Positions 37,151 to 47,206 of a stretch of DNA of 64,000 nt are shown here, in pieces (the first letter of the stretch is position 1; the number at the start of each line of letters is the position of its first letter). The DNA lies in assembly GCA_902568975.1 (NCBI GenBank), contig CACFSO010000003.1:1-64000 (forward strand). Reading direction: 5' to 3'. The notes under the pieces were generated by a model. That model saw only the letters and a list, made by a program, of their open reading frames with translations, was not told the origin of the DNA and did no database searches. Both the position numbers and the translations under genes were made by a program. This stretch comes from an uncultured Pelagibacteraceae bacterium (GTDB lineage: Bacteria > Pseudomonadota > Alphaproteobacteria > Pelagibacterales > Pelagibacteraceae).

Positions 37151-38805
37151 AAAATGAATTATTATTTTGTCCATTAGGAGGATCTGGTGAAATTGGCATG
37201 AATATGAATTTATTTGCTTATGGTGAACCACAAAACCATAAATGGATTATTGTAGACATAGGTGTCACTTTTGCTGATGAAACCTCACCAGGTATTGATT
37301 TAATATATCCTGATCCTGGTTTTATTATAGATAAAAAAGATGATTTATTAGGAATTATTTTAACACATGCCCATGAAGATCATATTGGAGCAATTGCACA
37401 TATATGGCCTAAATTAAAATGCAAAATTTTTGCGACACCATTTACTGCTATTTTAATTTTAGAAAAATTTAAAGAAAAAAAAATTGACGTTTCTTCCTAC
37501 ATAAAAATAGTAGAGTTAAATGGAACATTAAACTTAAATCCTTTTAATATTGAATTCATTACATTAACTCATTCAATTTTGGAACCAAATGGTTTAAGAA
37601 TAGAAACTCCTGTAGGAAATATACTGCACACTGGCGATTGGAAATGTGACCCAAATCCATTAATCGGAGAACCAATTAATTCTAAAAGATTAAAAGCAAT
37701 TGGAGAAAAGGGTGTCCTAACTATGATTTGTGATTCAACAAATGTATTTAGTATTGGCAGAGCTGGATCAGAATTTGATGTGAGAAAAAATATAATAAAA
37801 ATCATGGAAAGGTTAAGTAAGAGGATAATAGTCACCTCTTTTGCATCTAATGTAGCTAGAATGGAAACCATCTTTTATTGTGCAAAAGCAACAGGAAGAC
37901 AAATATCATTAGTAGGTAGATCAATGCATAGAATTTTTAATGCTGCTAGAAAGTGTGGATATTTAAAAGATGTAATTGAGCCTACAGACCCCAGAGATGC
38001 GAAAAAAATTCCAAGAAATAAAATAGTTTATCTCTGCACAGGAAGCCAAGGTGAACCCATGGGAGCTATGACAAGAATAGCTAATTTTATTCATCCAGAT
38101 GTTAATATAGAAAAAGACGATGCTGTAATTTTTTCCTCAAAAATTATCCCAGGAAATGAAAAAAAATTATCTAAACTGCATAATAAATTAGTTAAAGAAG
38201 GTATTGAAGTTATTTCAGAAGAAAATGAATTTGTTCATGTGTCAGGACATCCAAATAGAGATGATTTAAAAGATATGTACAATTGGATAAAACCTAAATC
38301 AGTAATACCAGTTCATGGTGAACACAGACATATGTTAGAACATGTTGAATTTGCAAAGAAAATGCAAGTTCCAAATCCTATTAAAGTTGAAAATGGAGAC
38401 ATAGTTAGAATTTATCCCGGAAAGGTCCCAGAGGTTTATGACAAGGCACCTAGTGGAAGATTATATCTAGATGGCAATATTCCAGTGAATGAAGACTCAA
38501 TTTCACTCAAAGAAAGAAAAAATTTATCTTCAAATGGATTTATTGAAATTACAATTTTAATAACACCAAAAGGAAATATACATGATAAGCCCATTTTAAC
38601 TTTTAAAGGTTTACCTGTATTTGAATATGATGAGTTTATTTTAGGTTTAGAGGAAACAATAGATAAAACAACTAAAACATTCTCTTTGAATAATAAAAAA
38701 CAAGAGCCTAATATAATTAATGCTATTAAAATAGCATGTAGAAAATATGCAAAGGAAAAGACTGGAAAAAAACCAGTAACCAATATAAATCTAGTAAGAA
38801 TATAA
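37147..38805 (+). CDS. rnj: Ribonuclease J
   Basis: Metallo-beta-lactamase fold RNase with beta-CASP domain (552 residues), which in alphaproteobacteria performs 5'-to-3' exonucleolytic and endonucleolytic mRNA/rRNA processing. The zinc ligands are in THAHEDHIGA (about 75-84), LHTGDWKCDP and the later PVHGEHRHML. The beta-CASP region includes ICDSTNVFSIGRAGSE and CTGSQGEPMGAMTRIA. The C-terminal domain is present. It overlaps coaX (ATGA), and proS starts five bases after its stop. Confidence 0.95.
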   Translation: MKNELLFCPLGGSGEIGMNMNLFAYGEPQNHKWIIVDIGVTFADETSPGIDLIYPDPGFIIDKKDDLLGIILTHAHEDHIGAIAHIWPKLKCKIFATPFTAILILEKFKEKKIDVSSYIKIVELNGTLNLNPFNIEFITLTHSILEPNGLRIETPVGNILHTGDWKCDPNPLIGEPINSKRLKAIGEKGVLTMICDSTNVFSIGRAGSEFDVRKNIIKIMERLSKRIIVTSFASNVARMETIFYCAKATGRQISLVGRSMHRIFNAARKCGYLKDVIEPTDPRDAKKIPRNKIVYLCTGSQGEPMGAMTRIANFIHPDVNIEKDDAVIFSSKIIPGNEKKLSKLHNKLVKEGIEVISEENEFVHVSGHPNRDDLKDMYNWIKPKSVIPVHGEHRHMLEHVEFAKKMQVPNPIKVENGDIVRIYPGKVPEVYDKAPSGRLYLDGNIPVNEDSISLKERKNLSSNGFIEITILITPKGNIHDKPILTFKGLPVFEYDEFILGLEETIDKTTKTFSLNNKKQEPNIINAIKIACRKYAKEKTGKKPVTNINLVRI

Positions 38806-38810
38806 TTTAA

Positions 38811-40137
38811 ATGTATTTTTCAAAATCACTAATTCCAATATTAAAAAACAATCCGGCAGAGGCAAAAATAAAATCACATCAATTAATGTTAAGAATAGGA
38901 ATGATAAAACAATCTTCAGCAGGAATTTATTCATGGCTCCCATTAGGATTTAAAGTGATGAAAAAAAATAGAACAAATAGTTAGAGAAGAACAAGATAGA
39001 GTAGGCGTTCAAGAGATTTTAATGCCGACAATTCAATCGAGTGATATTTGGAAAGAAAGTGGACGATATGAAGATTATGGTGAAGAAATGTTACGTATAA
39101 AAGACCGTCAAAATCGTGAAATGCTATATGGACCTACTAACGAAGAATTAGTTACAGAAATTTTTAGATCAAGTATTAAATCTTATAAATCCTTACCTCA
39201 ATTACTTTACCATATTCAATGGAAATTTAGAGATGAATTGAGACCTAGATTTGGAATAATGAGATGTAGAGAGTTTTATATGAAAGATGCATATTCTTTT
39301 GACGTAGATGATGACGAAGCATTATTTTCTTATAATAAATTTTTTTTATCATATTTAAAAACATTTAAACGTTTAGACCTTTCAGCAATACCGATGGCTG
39401 CTGACACCGGACCTATTGGCGGAAATCTATCTCATGAATTTGTTATTTTGGCTGATACAGGTGAAAGCAAAATATATACAGATAAAAGGATTTTTGAAGT
39501 AAGTAGTACAAAAACTAAATTAAACAAAGAATCTTTAAAAAAACTTAGAGATGAATATGAAAAATTTTATGCAGTAACTGATGAAAAATTTAACAAAAGT
39601 GAATTTGATAAAAAAGTACCAAAAGAATTTAGATTAAATACAAAGGGAATAGAAGTTGGTCATATATTTTATTTTGGAGACAAATATTCAAAACCAATGA
39701 ATGCCTCAGTAGATCATCAAGGTAAAAAAGTATTTGTAAAGATGGGCTCTTATGGCATTGGGGTATCACGACTAGTTGGTGCCATAATTGAAGCAAAATA
39801 TGATGATAAGAATGAAATAATGAAATGGCCTTTATCAGTAGCACCTTATGAATGTGCTGTAATTCCTTTAGTAAATAAAAATGATAATTCCAATTTAGAT
39901 AAAGCAAATAGAATATTAGAATTTTTAAAAAATAACAAAATTGAAACTATTATTGACGATACAGATGAAAATTTTTCATCTAAAATAAAAAAATTTAATT
40001 TAATTGGCATCCCATATCAGATTTTGATTGGAAAAAAAACTGAAGGTGATTATTTAGAATTTAGAGAAATTGGTAAAAATTCTGAAAATTTAAAGATTGA
40101 AAAAATCGTAGAAATTATCAATAAAAAGAAAAATTAA
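38811..40137 (+). pseudogene. proS: Prolyl-tRNA synthetase, frameshifted in an A8 tract
   Basis: Class II aminoacyl-tRNA synthetase, about 441 residues once corrected (the short alphaproteobacterial form without the large insertion domain). From the ATG at 38811, 54 normal residues ([14 protein letters not shown]...[15 protein letters not shown]) are followed by NRTNS and a TAG at 38982. Removing one A from the A8 run at 38961-38968 gives ...[17 protein letters not shown], which joins seamlessly to the ORF-track frame (39022 onward). Motif 2 (FRDELRPRFGIMRCREF) and motif 3 (GSYGIGVSRLVGA) are intact. No decay is seen elsewhere. The enzyme is essential, so this is a sequence error, a recent mutation, or a gene rescued by slippage at the A-run. 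Confidence 0.9.
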
Positions 40138-40138
40138 A

Positions 40139-41368
40139 TTGATTTCACAATTAGAAAAAGAAGTAGTAGTTAGATATTTAAAAGCTAGAAAAAAAGAAAG
40201 ATTTTTAAATCTAATATCAATTTTTTCATTTGTTGGGATAAGTTTAGGAGTAGCAGTTTTAATTATTGTTATGTCGGTGATGAATGGGTTTAGAACAGAA
40301 TTAATTGAAAAAATTGTTGGCTTTAATGCTCATGCGATAATTAAACCTTACGAAAATGCAATAAGTCAAAAAAAAATACAAAAATTATCATCTAAAAAAA
40401 TTTCAGATCAAGTAATACAAAGTAATAGCGGTGAAGGTGTTTTAATACACAAAGGTTACACAAAAGGATTACTTTTGAGAGGATATCTAGAAAATGAATT
40501 TTTAAATTTAAAAATTACTAAAAATAATAATTTTATAGGAGAAAAAAAATTGAATCCAAAATTTATATCTATAGGTAATGAATTAAGTTTGGATTTAAAT
40601 ATAGATATAGGAGATAAAGTTTTAATTATGTCTCCATCGGGAATACAGACAATTGTTGGCACTTTACCAAAGCAAGAAACATATATAGTTCAATCTATTT
40701 TTGATAGTGGTTTAGCTGACTTTAATCAAAATATTGCTTTTTTAAATATATATGATTTAGAAAATCTTTTTGAATTAGATAAAACGAAGAGATTTTATGA
40801 AATATATTTAAAAAATCCAAAAAATATTGAAGATACGAAAAAAATTCTACAAGATATTTTTAAAAACGAGTTTGTTTATACTTGGTCAGATTTAAATAGA
40901 CCATTATTTTCTGCGCTAAAGGTAGAAAGAAATGTAATGTTTATAATTTTATCATTAATCATAGTTGTTGCTGCATTCAATATAATTTCAGGTCTTACTA
41001 TATTAGTGAAAAACAAAACAAGAGAAATAGGTATTTTAAAATCTATTGGAGTTCAAAATAAATCTATTAAAAAAATATTTTTTTTAGTTGGTTTTTCAAT
41101 AGGTACTACAGCAACTTTTTTTGGTATTTTAATAGGTATTTTATTTTCTTATTATATAGAAGGTATAAGAAAATTTTTTAGTAATTTTTTTAATTTAAAT
41201 TTATTTCCAGAAGAAATTTATTTTTTAAGCAAAATGCCCTCTGAAATTAACATTAATTATATAATTTTAATTGGTATTTCATCTATAGCTATTACATCTA
41301 TAGTTTCAATATTTCCAGCTATAAAAGCTTCGAATTTAGATCCTGTTCAATCATTAAAATATGAATAA
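40139..41368 (+). CDS. lolC: Lipoprotein-releasing ABC transporter permease LolC/LolE
   Basis: Inner-membrane component of the complex that extracts lipoproteins for transfer to LolA, 409 residues. The N-terminus EVVVRYLKARKKERFLNLISIFSFVGISLGVAVLIIVMSVMNGF is the family signature and contains the first membrane helix. A large periplasmic domain (about 50-265) and three C-terminal FtsX-type helices follow. No ATG lies upstream of the signature, and the best start is TTG at 40139, two bases after the proS stop. Only one lolC/E-type gene precedes lolD, which fits a LolF-like homodimer arrangement. Confidence 0.92.
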   Translation: MISQLEKEVVVRYLKARKKERFLNLISIFSFVGISLGVAVLIIVMSVMNGFRTELIEKIVGFNAHAIIKPYENAISQKKIQKLSSKKISDQVIQSNSGEGVLIHKGYTKGLLLRGYLENEFLNLKITKNNNFIGEKKLNPKFISIGNELSLDLNIDIGDKVLIMSPSGIQTIVGTLPKQETYIVQSIFDSGLADFNQNIAFLNIYDLENLFELDKTKRFYEIYLKNPKNIEDTKKILQDIFKNEFVYTWSDLNRPLFSALKVERNVMFIILSLIIVVAAFNIISGLTILVKNKTREIGILKSIGVQNKSIKKIFFLVGFSIGTTATFFGILIGILFSYYIEGIRKFFSNFFNLNLFPEEIYFLSKMPSEININYIILIGISSIAITSIVSIFPAIKASNLDPVQSLKYE

Positions 41369-42044
41369 TTTCCTTGAATTAAAAAATATATCTAAAATTT
41401 ATAAAAAGAAAAAAAATATAATAGTATTAAATAAAATTAATTTTAAATTTCAAAAAGGTAAAAGTTATTCAATTATTGGACCTTCTGGTTCAGGCAAATC
41501 TACTCTACTGAACCTATTGTCATTAATAGATTATCCTTCAAATGGAAATATTATAATTAATAATAAAATTATTAATTATAAAAATAAATCAGCTAATGAC
41601 ATAATTAGAGCCAAAAGAATAGGAATAGTTTACCAGGATAAAAACTTACTTTCTGATTTTACTGCTTTAGAGAATGTATATTTAGCTCGTTTGTCAGTTG
41701 ATACAAATAAAACAAAAGCTGTTTATGATGCAAAAAATATATTAAAAAAAATGGGACTCATGAGCAGACTTGAACATTACCCTTCAGAACTTTCTGGGGG
41801 CGAATCCCAAAGAGTTGCTATTTCAAGAGCTCTAATTAATTATCCAGAGATAATATTAGCTGATGAACCTACTGGAAATCTAGATTATAAAAATGCCAAG
41901 GATGTGTTTAAAAAACTATTAAATCTTAAAGAGAAAAATAGAATTATAATTTTTGCAACTCATAATAGATATTTTGCTAATATGGCTGATTGTAAAATTG
42001 AAATGATTGATGGTAATATAAAAATTACTAATGCAAAAATCTAA
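41361..42044 (+). CDS. lolD: Lipoprotein-releasing ABC transporter ATP-binding protein
   Basis: ATPase partner of LolC, 227 residues. Walker A is GPSGSGKSTLL at about residues 39-49, the ABC signature is LSGGESQRVAISRAL, and Walker B is IILADEPTGNLD. The MacB/LolD-type D-loop and ATHNRYFANMAD H-loop follow. It overlaps lolC by eight bases and dnaE by 14, so this run of genes is translated almost continuously. Confidence 0.94.
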   Translation: MNNFLELKNISKIYKKKKNIIVLNKINFKFQKGKSYSIIGPSGSGKSTLLNLLSLIDYPSNGNIIINNKIINYKNKSANDIIRAKRIGIVYQDKNLLSDFTALENVYLARLSVDTNKTKAVYDAKNILKKMGLMSRLEHYPSELSGGESQRVAISRALINYPEIILADEPTGNLDYKNAKDVFKKLLNLKEKNRIIIFATHNRYFANMADCKIEMIDGNIKITNAKI

Positions 42045-45000
42045 TTTTAAGGAATTTAGTCATTTTAAAATTCATACACAGTATTCAATATGTGAAGGAG
42101 CTATTAAAATTGACGAACTTAAAGATTTTTGTAAAAAGAATAAAATCAGATCTGTTGGTATATCTGATACTTCAAATCTTTGCGGTGTGCTAGAATTTTC
42201 AGAAAATATAGCGAAATCTGGAACACAACCCATTATAGGCACTCAAATTAATTTTAAATATAAAGATATTACTGGTCTATTACCATTAATAGCTTTAAAC
42301 GAAAACGGATATAAAAACTTAGTCGAACTTTCTTCTAAATCTTATTTAGAGAACAATAATTTAATCGAACCATATTGTGATTTAGAAAAATTAATTGAAA
42401 AGAAAAATGGTATAATTGTTTTATCAGGATCTATAAATGGATTAATTGGAAAACTATTCAATCATGACAGATTAAAAGAAATTGAGGAAATATATAATAT
42501 TTTAAGCTTAAATTTTAAAGATTATTTTTATATTGAAATACAAAGGCATGATGATGAAAATGAAAAAATTTTTGAAAATTTTAATTTAAAATTATCAAAA
42601 AATATTAAAATACCATTAATTGCATCCAACGAAGTATATTATTTAGATAAGAATATGCACGAAGCGCATGATGCATTGATCTGTATTGGCTCAAAGACAT
42701 ATTTAAACGACAAAAATAGAAAAAAGTTTTCAAACCAACATTATTTTAAGACAAACGATGAAATGGCTAAAATTTTTTCTGATATTCCTGAAGCTTTAGA
42801 AAATAATTATAATTTACCATTTAGATGCAATTTTAGACCAATACCTTCAAAGCCAGTTTTGCCAAATATTGGAATAGAAAAAGGAATTAATGCTAATGTT
42901 TTTTTAAAAAAAGAATCAGAGGAAGGTCTGATAAATAAGTTTATTAATATTTTTAATATAGAAAAAAAAGAATTAGAAACTGATGATTTATATAAAAAGT
43001 ATAAAACTAGATTAAGCCACGAGTTAAAAATAATTCATGAGATGAATTATTCAAGTTATTTTTTGATTGTGTCAGATTATATTAAATGGGCAAAAAAAAA
43101 TAAAATTCCCGTTGGTCCAGGGAGAGGATCAGGTGCTGGATCACTTGTTGCTTGGTGTATATCTATTACAGATCTTGATCCAATAAAATTTGATCTTATT
43201 TTTGAAAGATTTTTAAATCCTGATAGAATTTCAATGCCTGATTTTGATATTGATTTTTGTGAAGAAAAAAGAGATTTAGTTTTTGAATATTTAAATAAAA
43301 AGTATAAAGATAGTGTAGCTCATATTGCTACATTTGGAAAATTAAAAGCTAGAATGGTAGTAAGAGATGTGGGTAGAGTTTTGGGAATCCCATATGGATT
43401 TGTTGATAGCATATGCAAAATGATTCCTTTTGATCCTTCAAGACCGATGAGCCTTTCCGAGTGCATTAATATAGAACCCAGACTTCAAAAATTAATTAAG
43501 GAGGATAAAAGAGTTAAAAAATTAATAGATTTGTCATTAAAACTAGAGGGATTAAATAGAAATTTTGCAACTCATGCTGCCGGTGTTGTTATAGCTGATA
43601 AAAAACTAACAGAATCTGTTCCTCTTTATAAAGATAGCTCAGCTAATTTATTATTACCATCTACTCAATTTGATATGTATTCAGCTGAAAATGCTGGATT
43701 AATAAAATTTGATTTTTTAGGATTAAAAACCTTAACTACAATTAATAAAACACAAGATCTTGTAAATGAAACAAATAAAAACTTCAAAATAGAAAATATA
43801 GATTACGAAGATCAAAAAGTTTTTGAATTTCTTGCAACAGGAAAAACTATCGGCTTATTTCAACTAGAAAGTTCTGGCATGAGAGAAGCAATAATTAAAA
43901 TGCAACCAAATAGACTTGAAGATATAATTGCTTTAGTAGCTTTATATAGACCCGGACCTATGAGCAATATTCCAATCTACAATGATTGTAAACATGGTAA
44001 AAAAGAACCAGATTATCTTCATCCTAAACTCGAAAAAATTTTAAAACCTACTTATGGAGTAATTATTTATCAAGAACAAGTTATGCAAATTGCACAAACT
44101 CTCTCAGGTTTTACAGCAGGAGAAGCTGATATTTTAAGAAGAGCAATGGGAAAGAAAAAAAGAGCAGAATTAGAAAAGCAAAAGCAAAGTTTTATTGATG
44201 GTGCTGAAAAAAATGGAATAAGTAGAGATATAGCAGCAGGTATTTTTTTAAAAATTGAACCATTTGCAGAGTATGGATTTAATAAGAGCCATGCAGCGGC
44301 ATATGCAATTATAGCTTACCAAACTGCGTACTTAAAAACATATTATCCTCACGAATTTTTTGCAGCTTCAATGTCAATGGAGCTATCTAATCAAAAAAAA
44401 CTAAGTGAATTTTATGAAGAACTTAGAAGACTGAAAATTAATATTGTAAGACCAAATATTAATCAGTGTTATGAAAATTTTTATTCTGACGGTAAGAATT
44501 TTTATTATGCTTTAGGTGCATTGAAAAATGTGGGCTATGAGGCGATTTCTAACGTTATTAAAGAAAGAAAAAAAAATGGTATATTTAAAAATTTAAATGA
44601 TTTTATTTTAAGAGTTAATCCCAAAGATATTAATAAATTACAACTAGAAGGTTTAGTTAAAGCAGGATCTTTTGATGAAATTAACAATAATAGAAGATCA
44701 CTTTATGAGTCAATACCAAATATTATTACTAAATCTAAGAGCAATTTTGAAAATAAATTATTAAATCAAATAGATTTGTTTGAAAACGATAAAAACCAAG
44801 AAAATACAGATTATTTAGAAAAAGTTGATGACTGGATTATAGAAGAAAGACTTTCTAAAGAATTTGAAACTTTAGGTTTTTTTATATCAGATCATCCATT
44901 AAATCAATTTAAAGAAATATACAATTTGTATAAAATTATTGATTACCAATTATTTATTAATGATAATAAATTAGAAAAAGTCAATGTAGCTGCAACCGTT

Positions 45001-45450
45001 ATAAAAATCCAAGAAAAAAAAAGTCAAAGTGGAACTTCATATGCAATAGTCAAGTTTTCTGATTTAAGTACAGTTTTTGAATTGTTTATTTTTTCTGATG
45101 TTTTAGAAAATAATAGAAAAAACTTGGTAGTAGGAAATTCTATAATGATAACTTTGCTAAAAAATTTAGAAAATGATGAAAATAGATTTAAAAAAATTAA
45201 TGTTTTGAAAATTACATCTTTAAAAGATGTATTAAACAAACCTATTAACTCAGTTAAACTTTACTCTTTTGATATAAATAAAATTAAAGACGTAAAAAAG
45301 ATAATTTCAAAAGAAGGTAACACTAATGTTGAATTAATAGTAAAAAATGGAGATAAAAAACTTATTTTCAATTTAAGGGAAAAACGTTTAATTGATAAAA
45401 AACTATTAAATACATTGAAAAATCAAGGTATCTCTGCAATTATTGAGTAA
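42031..45450 (+). CDS. dnaE: DNA polymerase III alpha subunit
   Basis: Main replicative polymerase, 1139 residues. The N-terminal PHP domain begins SHFKIHTQYSICEGAI. The polymerase active-site aspartates are in PDFDIDFCEEKRD (about 404-416) and IKFDFLGLKTLT. GPGRGSGAGSLVAWC and FNKSHAAAYAIIAYQTAYLK are also diagnostic. A helix-hairpin-helix region and an OB-fold C-terminus (VAATVIKIQEKKSQSGTSYA) follow. The PHP 'DTSNLCG' replaces the DHGN metal site of some relatives, as in other alphaproteobacteria. Frame is kept throughout despite many A-runs. Confidence 0.96.
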   Translation: MQKSNFKEFSHFKIHTQYSICEGAIKIDELKDFCKKNKIRSVGISDTSNLCGVLEFSENIAKSGTQPIIGTQINFKYKDITGLLPLIALNENGYKNLVELSSKSYLENNNLIEPYCDLEKLIEKKNGIIVLSGSINGLIGKLFNHDRLKEIEEIYNILSLNFKDYFYIEIQRHDDENEKIFENFNLKLSKNIKIPLIASNEVYYLDKNMHEAHDALICIGSKTYLNDKNRKKFSNQHYFKTNDEMAKIFSDIPEALENNYNLPFRCNFRPIPSKPVLPNIGIEKGINANVFLKKESEEGLINKFINIFNIEKKELETDDLYKKYKTRLSHELKIIHEMNYSSYFLIVSDYIKWAKKNKIPVGPGRGSGAGSLVAWCISITDLDPIKFDLIFERFLNPDRISMPDFDIDFCEEKRDLVFEYLNKKYKDSVAHIATFGKLKARMVVRDVGRVLGIPYGFVDSICKMIPFDPSRPMSLSECINIEPRLQKLIKEDKRVKKLIDLSLKLEGLNRNFATHAAGVVIADKKLTESVPLYKDSSANLLLPSTQFDMYSAENAGLIKFDFLGLKTLTTINKTQDLVNETNKNFKIENIDYEDQKVFEFLATGKTIGLFQLESSGMREAIIKMQPNRLEDIIALVALYRPGPMSNIPIYNDCKHGKKEPDYLHPKLEKILKPTYGVIIYQEQVMQIAQTLSGFTAGEADILRRAMGKKKRAELEKQKQSFIDGAEKNGISRDIAAGIFLKIEPFAEYGFNKSHAAAYAIIAYQTAYLKTYYPHEFFAASMSMELSNQKKLSEFYEELRRLKINIVRPNINQCYENFYSDGKNFYYALGALKNVGYEAISNVIKERKKNGIFKNLNDFILRVNPKDINKLQLEGLVKAGSFDEINNNRRSLYESIPNIITKSKSNFENKLLNQIDLFENDKNQENTDYLEKVDDWIIEERLSKEFETLGFFISDHPLNQFKEIYNLYKIIDYQLFINDNKLEKVNVAATVIKIQEKKSQSGTSYAIVKFSDLSTVFELFIFSDVLENNRKNLVVGNSIMITLLKNLENDENRFKKINVLKITSLKDVLNKPINSVKLYSFDINKIKDVKKIISKEGNTNVELIVKNGDKKLIFNLREKRLIDKKLLNTLKNQGISAIIE

Positions 45451-45458
45451 AAAAAAAC

Positions 45459-45487
45459 TTGTTTTATTTATAAAAAATTTGTAAATA
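45459..45487 (+). promoter_or_regulatory. Candidate promoter for the rpsB-tsf operon
   Basis: TTGTTT and TAAATA are separated by 17 bases, starting nine bases after the dnaE stop. Transcription would begin near 45494, leaving a leader of about 80 bases before rpsB. AT-richness makes chance matches common, so this is a plausible rather than firm call. Confidence 0.35.
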
Positions 45488-45517
45488 CCAACTTAAATTA
45501 ATACGCACACAATTTTT

Positions 45518-45570
45518 GGTTTAACAGCCTCCGGTCCTTAATTGGAATGAATTGTGGTGGTTTAACCGGG
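45518..45570 (+). promoter_or_regulatory. Structured 5' leader of rpsB, candidate ribosomal-protein autoregulatory RNA
   Basis: The only GC-bearing stretch of this 127-base gap. GGTTTAAC occurs twice (45518-45525 and 45559-45566). CCGGT at 45531-45535 can pair with ACCGG at 45565-45569, enclosing an inner AATT/AATT hairpin around GGAATG. The right arm covers the only Shine-Dalgarno-like GGGA before the ATG, so folding would hide it. S2 leaders that repress their own operon are known in several bacteria, and I recall one proposed for Pelagibacter. The exact fold is inferred by eye. Confidence 0.55.
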
Positions 45571-45577
45571 AAAAAAT

Positions 45578-46342
45578 ATGAAAATACCAACTTTAACAAT
45601 ACAGCAACTTTTAGAAGCAGGAGTACACCTTGGTCATAAAACATTAAGGTGGAATCCGAAAATGAAAAAATATATTTTTGGAAAAAGAGAATCAATACAT
45701 ATAATCGATTTAACACAAACTTTAGAGCTGACAAATTTAGCTTTAGAAAAAGTTTATAAAACTATAGCTAGTAGTGGAAAAATATTATTTATATCAACAA
45801 AAAAACAGGCAGCTGAATCTATAGCTGAATTAGCAAAAAACACTGGCCAATACTATGTTAATTACAGATGGCTAGGTGGCATGCTTACAAACTGGGGAAC
45901 TATATCTAATTCAATAAAAAAATTAAATAAACTTAATTTAGATTTATCCTCTGAAAATAGAGGTTTCACAAAAAAAGAATTGTTAAAAATGAGCATGCAA
46001 AGAGATAAATTACAAAGATCATTGGGAGGAATTTCTGAAATGAAAAAAATTCCTGATTTAGTATTTATTATAGATACAAACTATGAATCTTTAGCAATTA
46101 AGGAGTCTATAAAACTTGGAATTCCTATAATAGCAATTTTAGATACAAATTCTAATCCTGATAGAATTGACTTTCCGATACCAGGAAACGATGATGCTAG
46201 AAGATCAATTGATTTATACTGTAATTTACTAAATGAAACTATTACTAATGCAAAAAAAGAAATTTCAAAAGATGAAGAGGTTTCCATTAAAAAAAACGGT
46301 TCTAAACAAGAAGAAAAAAAAAAAGAAATTACAGAAAAATAA
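45578..46342 (+). CDS. rpsB: 30S ribosomal protein S2
   Basis: Small-subunit protein on the 30S back, needed for S1 binding. It has 254 residues. [27 protein letters not shown] (about 9-35) and [14 protein letters not shown] are family signatures. [18 protein letters not shown] and [27 protein letters not shown] complete the fold. The C-terminus ends in a charged Lys/Glu tail typical of alphaproteobacterial S2. It is the first gene of a long translation and envelope cluster. Confidence 0.97.
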   Translation: MKIPTLTIQQLLEAGVHLGHKTLRWNPKMKKYIFGKRESIHIIDLTQTLELTNLALEKVYKTIASSGKILFISTKKQAAESIAELAKNTGQYYVNYRWLGGMLTNWGTISNSIKKLNKLNLDLSSENRGFTKKELLKMSMQRDKLQRSLGGISEMKKIPDLVFIIDTNYESLAIKESIKLGIPIIAILDTNSNPDRIDFPIPGNDDARRSIDLYCNLLNETITNAKKEISKDEEVSIKKNGSKQEEKKKEITEK

Positions 46343-46354
46343 ATCTAAACTTAA

Positions 46355-47206
46355 ATGAGCGATTTAGAGAAAATCAAACAGTTAAGACAAATTACAGGTG
46401 CAGGCTTTAAAGATTGTAGCAATGCTTTAAAAGAGTCAAATAGCGAAATAAACAAGGCAGTTGAAATATTAAGAGTAAAAGGAATATCAAAAGCATCAAA
46501 AAAAATGTCTAGAGAGGCTAAAGAGGGCGTTATAGCTCTTACTGGAGATAGTATAAAAACTTCAGTTTTAGAAATAAATTGTGAAACTGATTTTGTAGCA
46601 AAAAATGAAGATTTTATAAATTTTGTAAGAAATTTAAGTGAATTAAATCACAATGTGTCATCGGATTTAAATAAATTACAAAGCTCTCAAATGAATAATG
46701 GTAAAACTGTAGAAGAAAATTTAGTTCATTTGATTTCTAAAATTGGTGAAAAAATTACTATTGGTAGATCTAAAACCATAAACATCAATGGATCAAAAAA
46801 TTTTTCTTATAAACATACTGTGGTCAAAGACAACCTGTCAAAACTCGCTGTGATTGTTTCTTTGGAATCAAGTGAAAAATCTGACAAATTTGATTTGTTT
46901 GGAAAACAATTATCTATGCATATAGCAGCATTAAATCCATTAGCTCTAGAGCCCAAGGATATTGATCAAGAGATTTTAAAAAAAGAGCAAGAATTAATAT
47001 CTGAAGAGTTAAAAAATCTTGGAAAACCAGAAGAAGTTGCAAAAAAAATTAGCATTGGTAAACTAAATAAATTCAAAGAGGAAAATAGCTTAATTTCTCA
47101 AGCTTGGGTTATGGAACCAAAAAAAAAAGTAAAGGATATAATAAAAGAATTAAATATTCCTGGATTAATTATAAAAGAATTTTACAGACTTAAAATAGGT
47201 GAATAA
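46355..47206 (+). CDS. tsf: Elongation factor Ts
   Basis: Guanine-nucleotide exchange factor for EF-Tu, 283 residues. The N-terminal UBA-like domain shows [21 protein letters not shown]. The core signature is [17 protein letters not shown] at about 72-88. The dimerisation and EF-Tu contact regions ([13 protein letters not shown]) follow. It is 12 bases after rpsB and shares its last base with the frr start. The pyrH gene usually found between tsf and frr is missing here. Confidence 0.96.
   Translation: MSDLEKIKQLRQITGAGFKDCSNALKESNSEINKAVEILRVKGISKASKKMSREAKEGVIALTGDSIKTSVLEINCETDFVAKNEDFINFVRNLSELNHNVSSDLNKLQSSQMNNGKTVEENLVHLISKIGEKITIGRSKTININGSKNFSYKHTVVKDNLSKLAVIVSLESSEKSDKFDLFGKQLSMHIAALNPLALEPKDIDQEILKKEQELISEELKNLGKPEEVAKKISIGKLNKFKEENSLISQAWVMEPKKKVKDIIKELNIPGLIIKEFYRLKIGE

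Noticed and set aside
42031-42240. PHP domain of DnaE without the DHGN metal motif
   Set aside because: The DT-N/S-N form is normal in alphaproteobacterial DnaE and does not indicate a broken gene.
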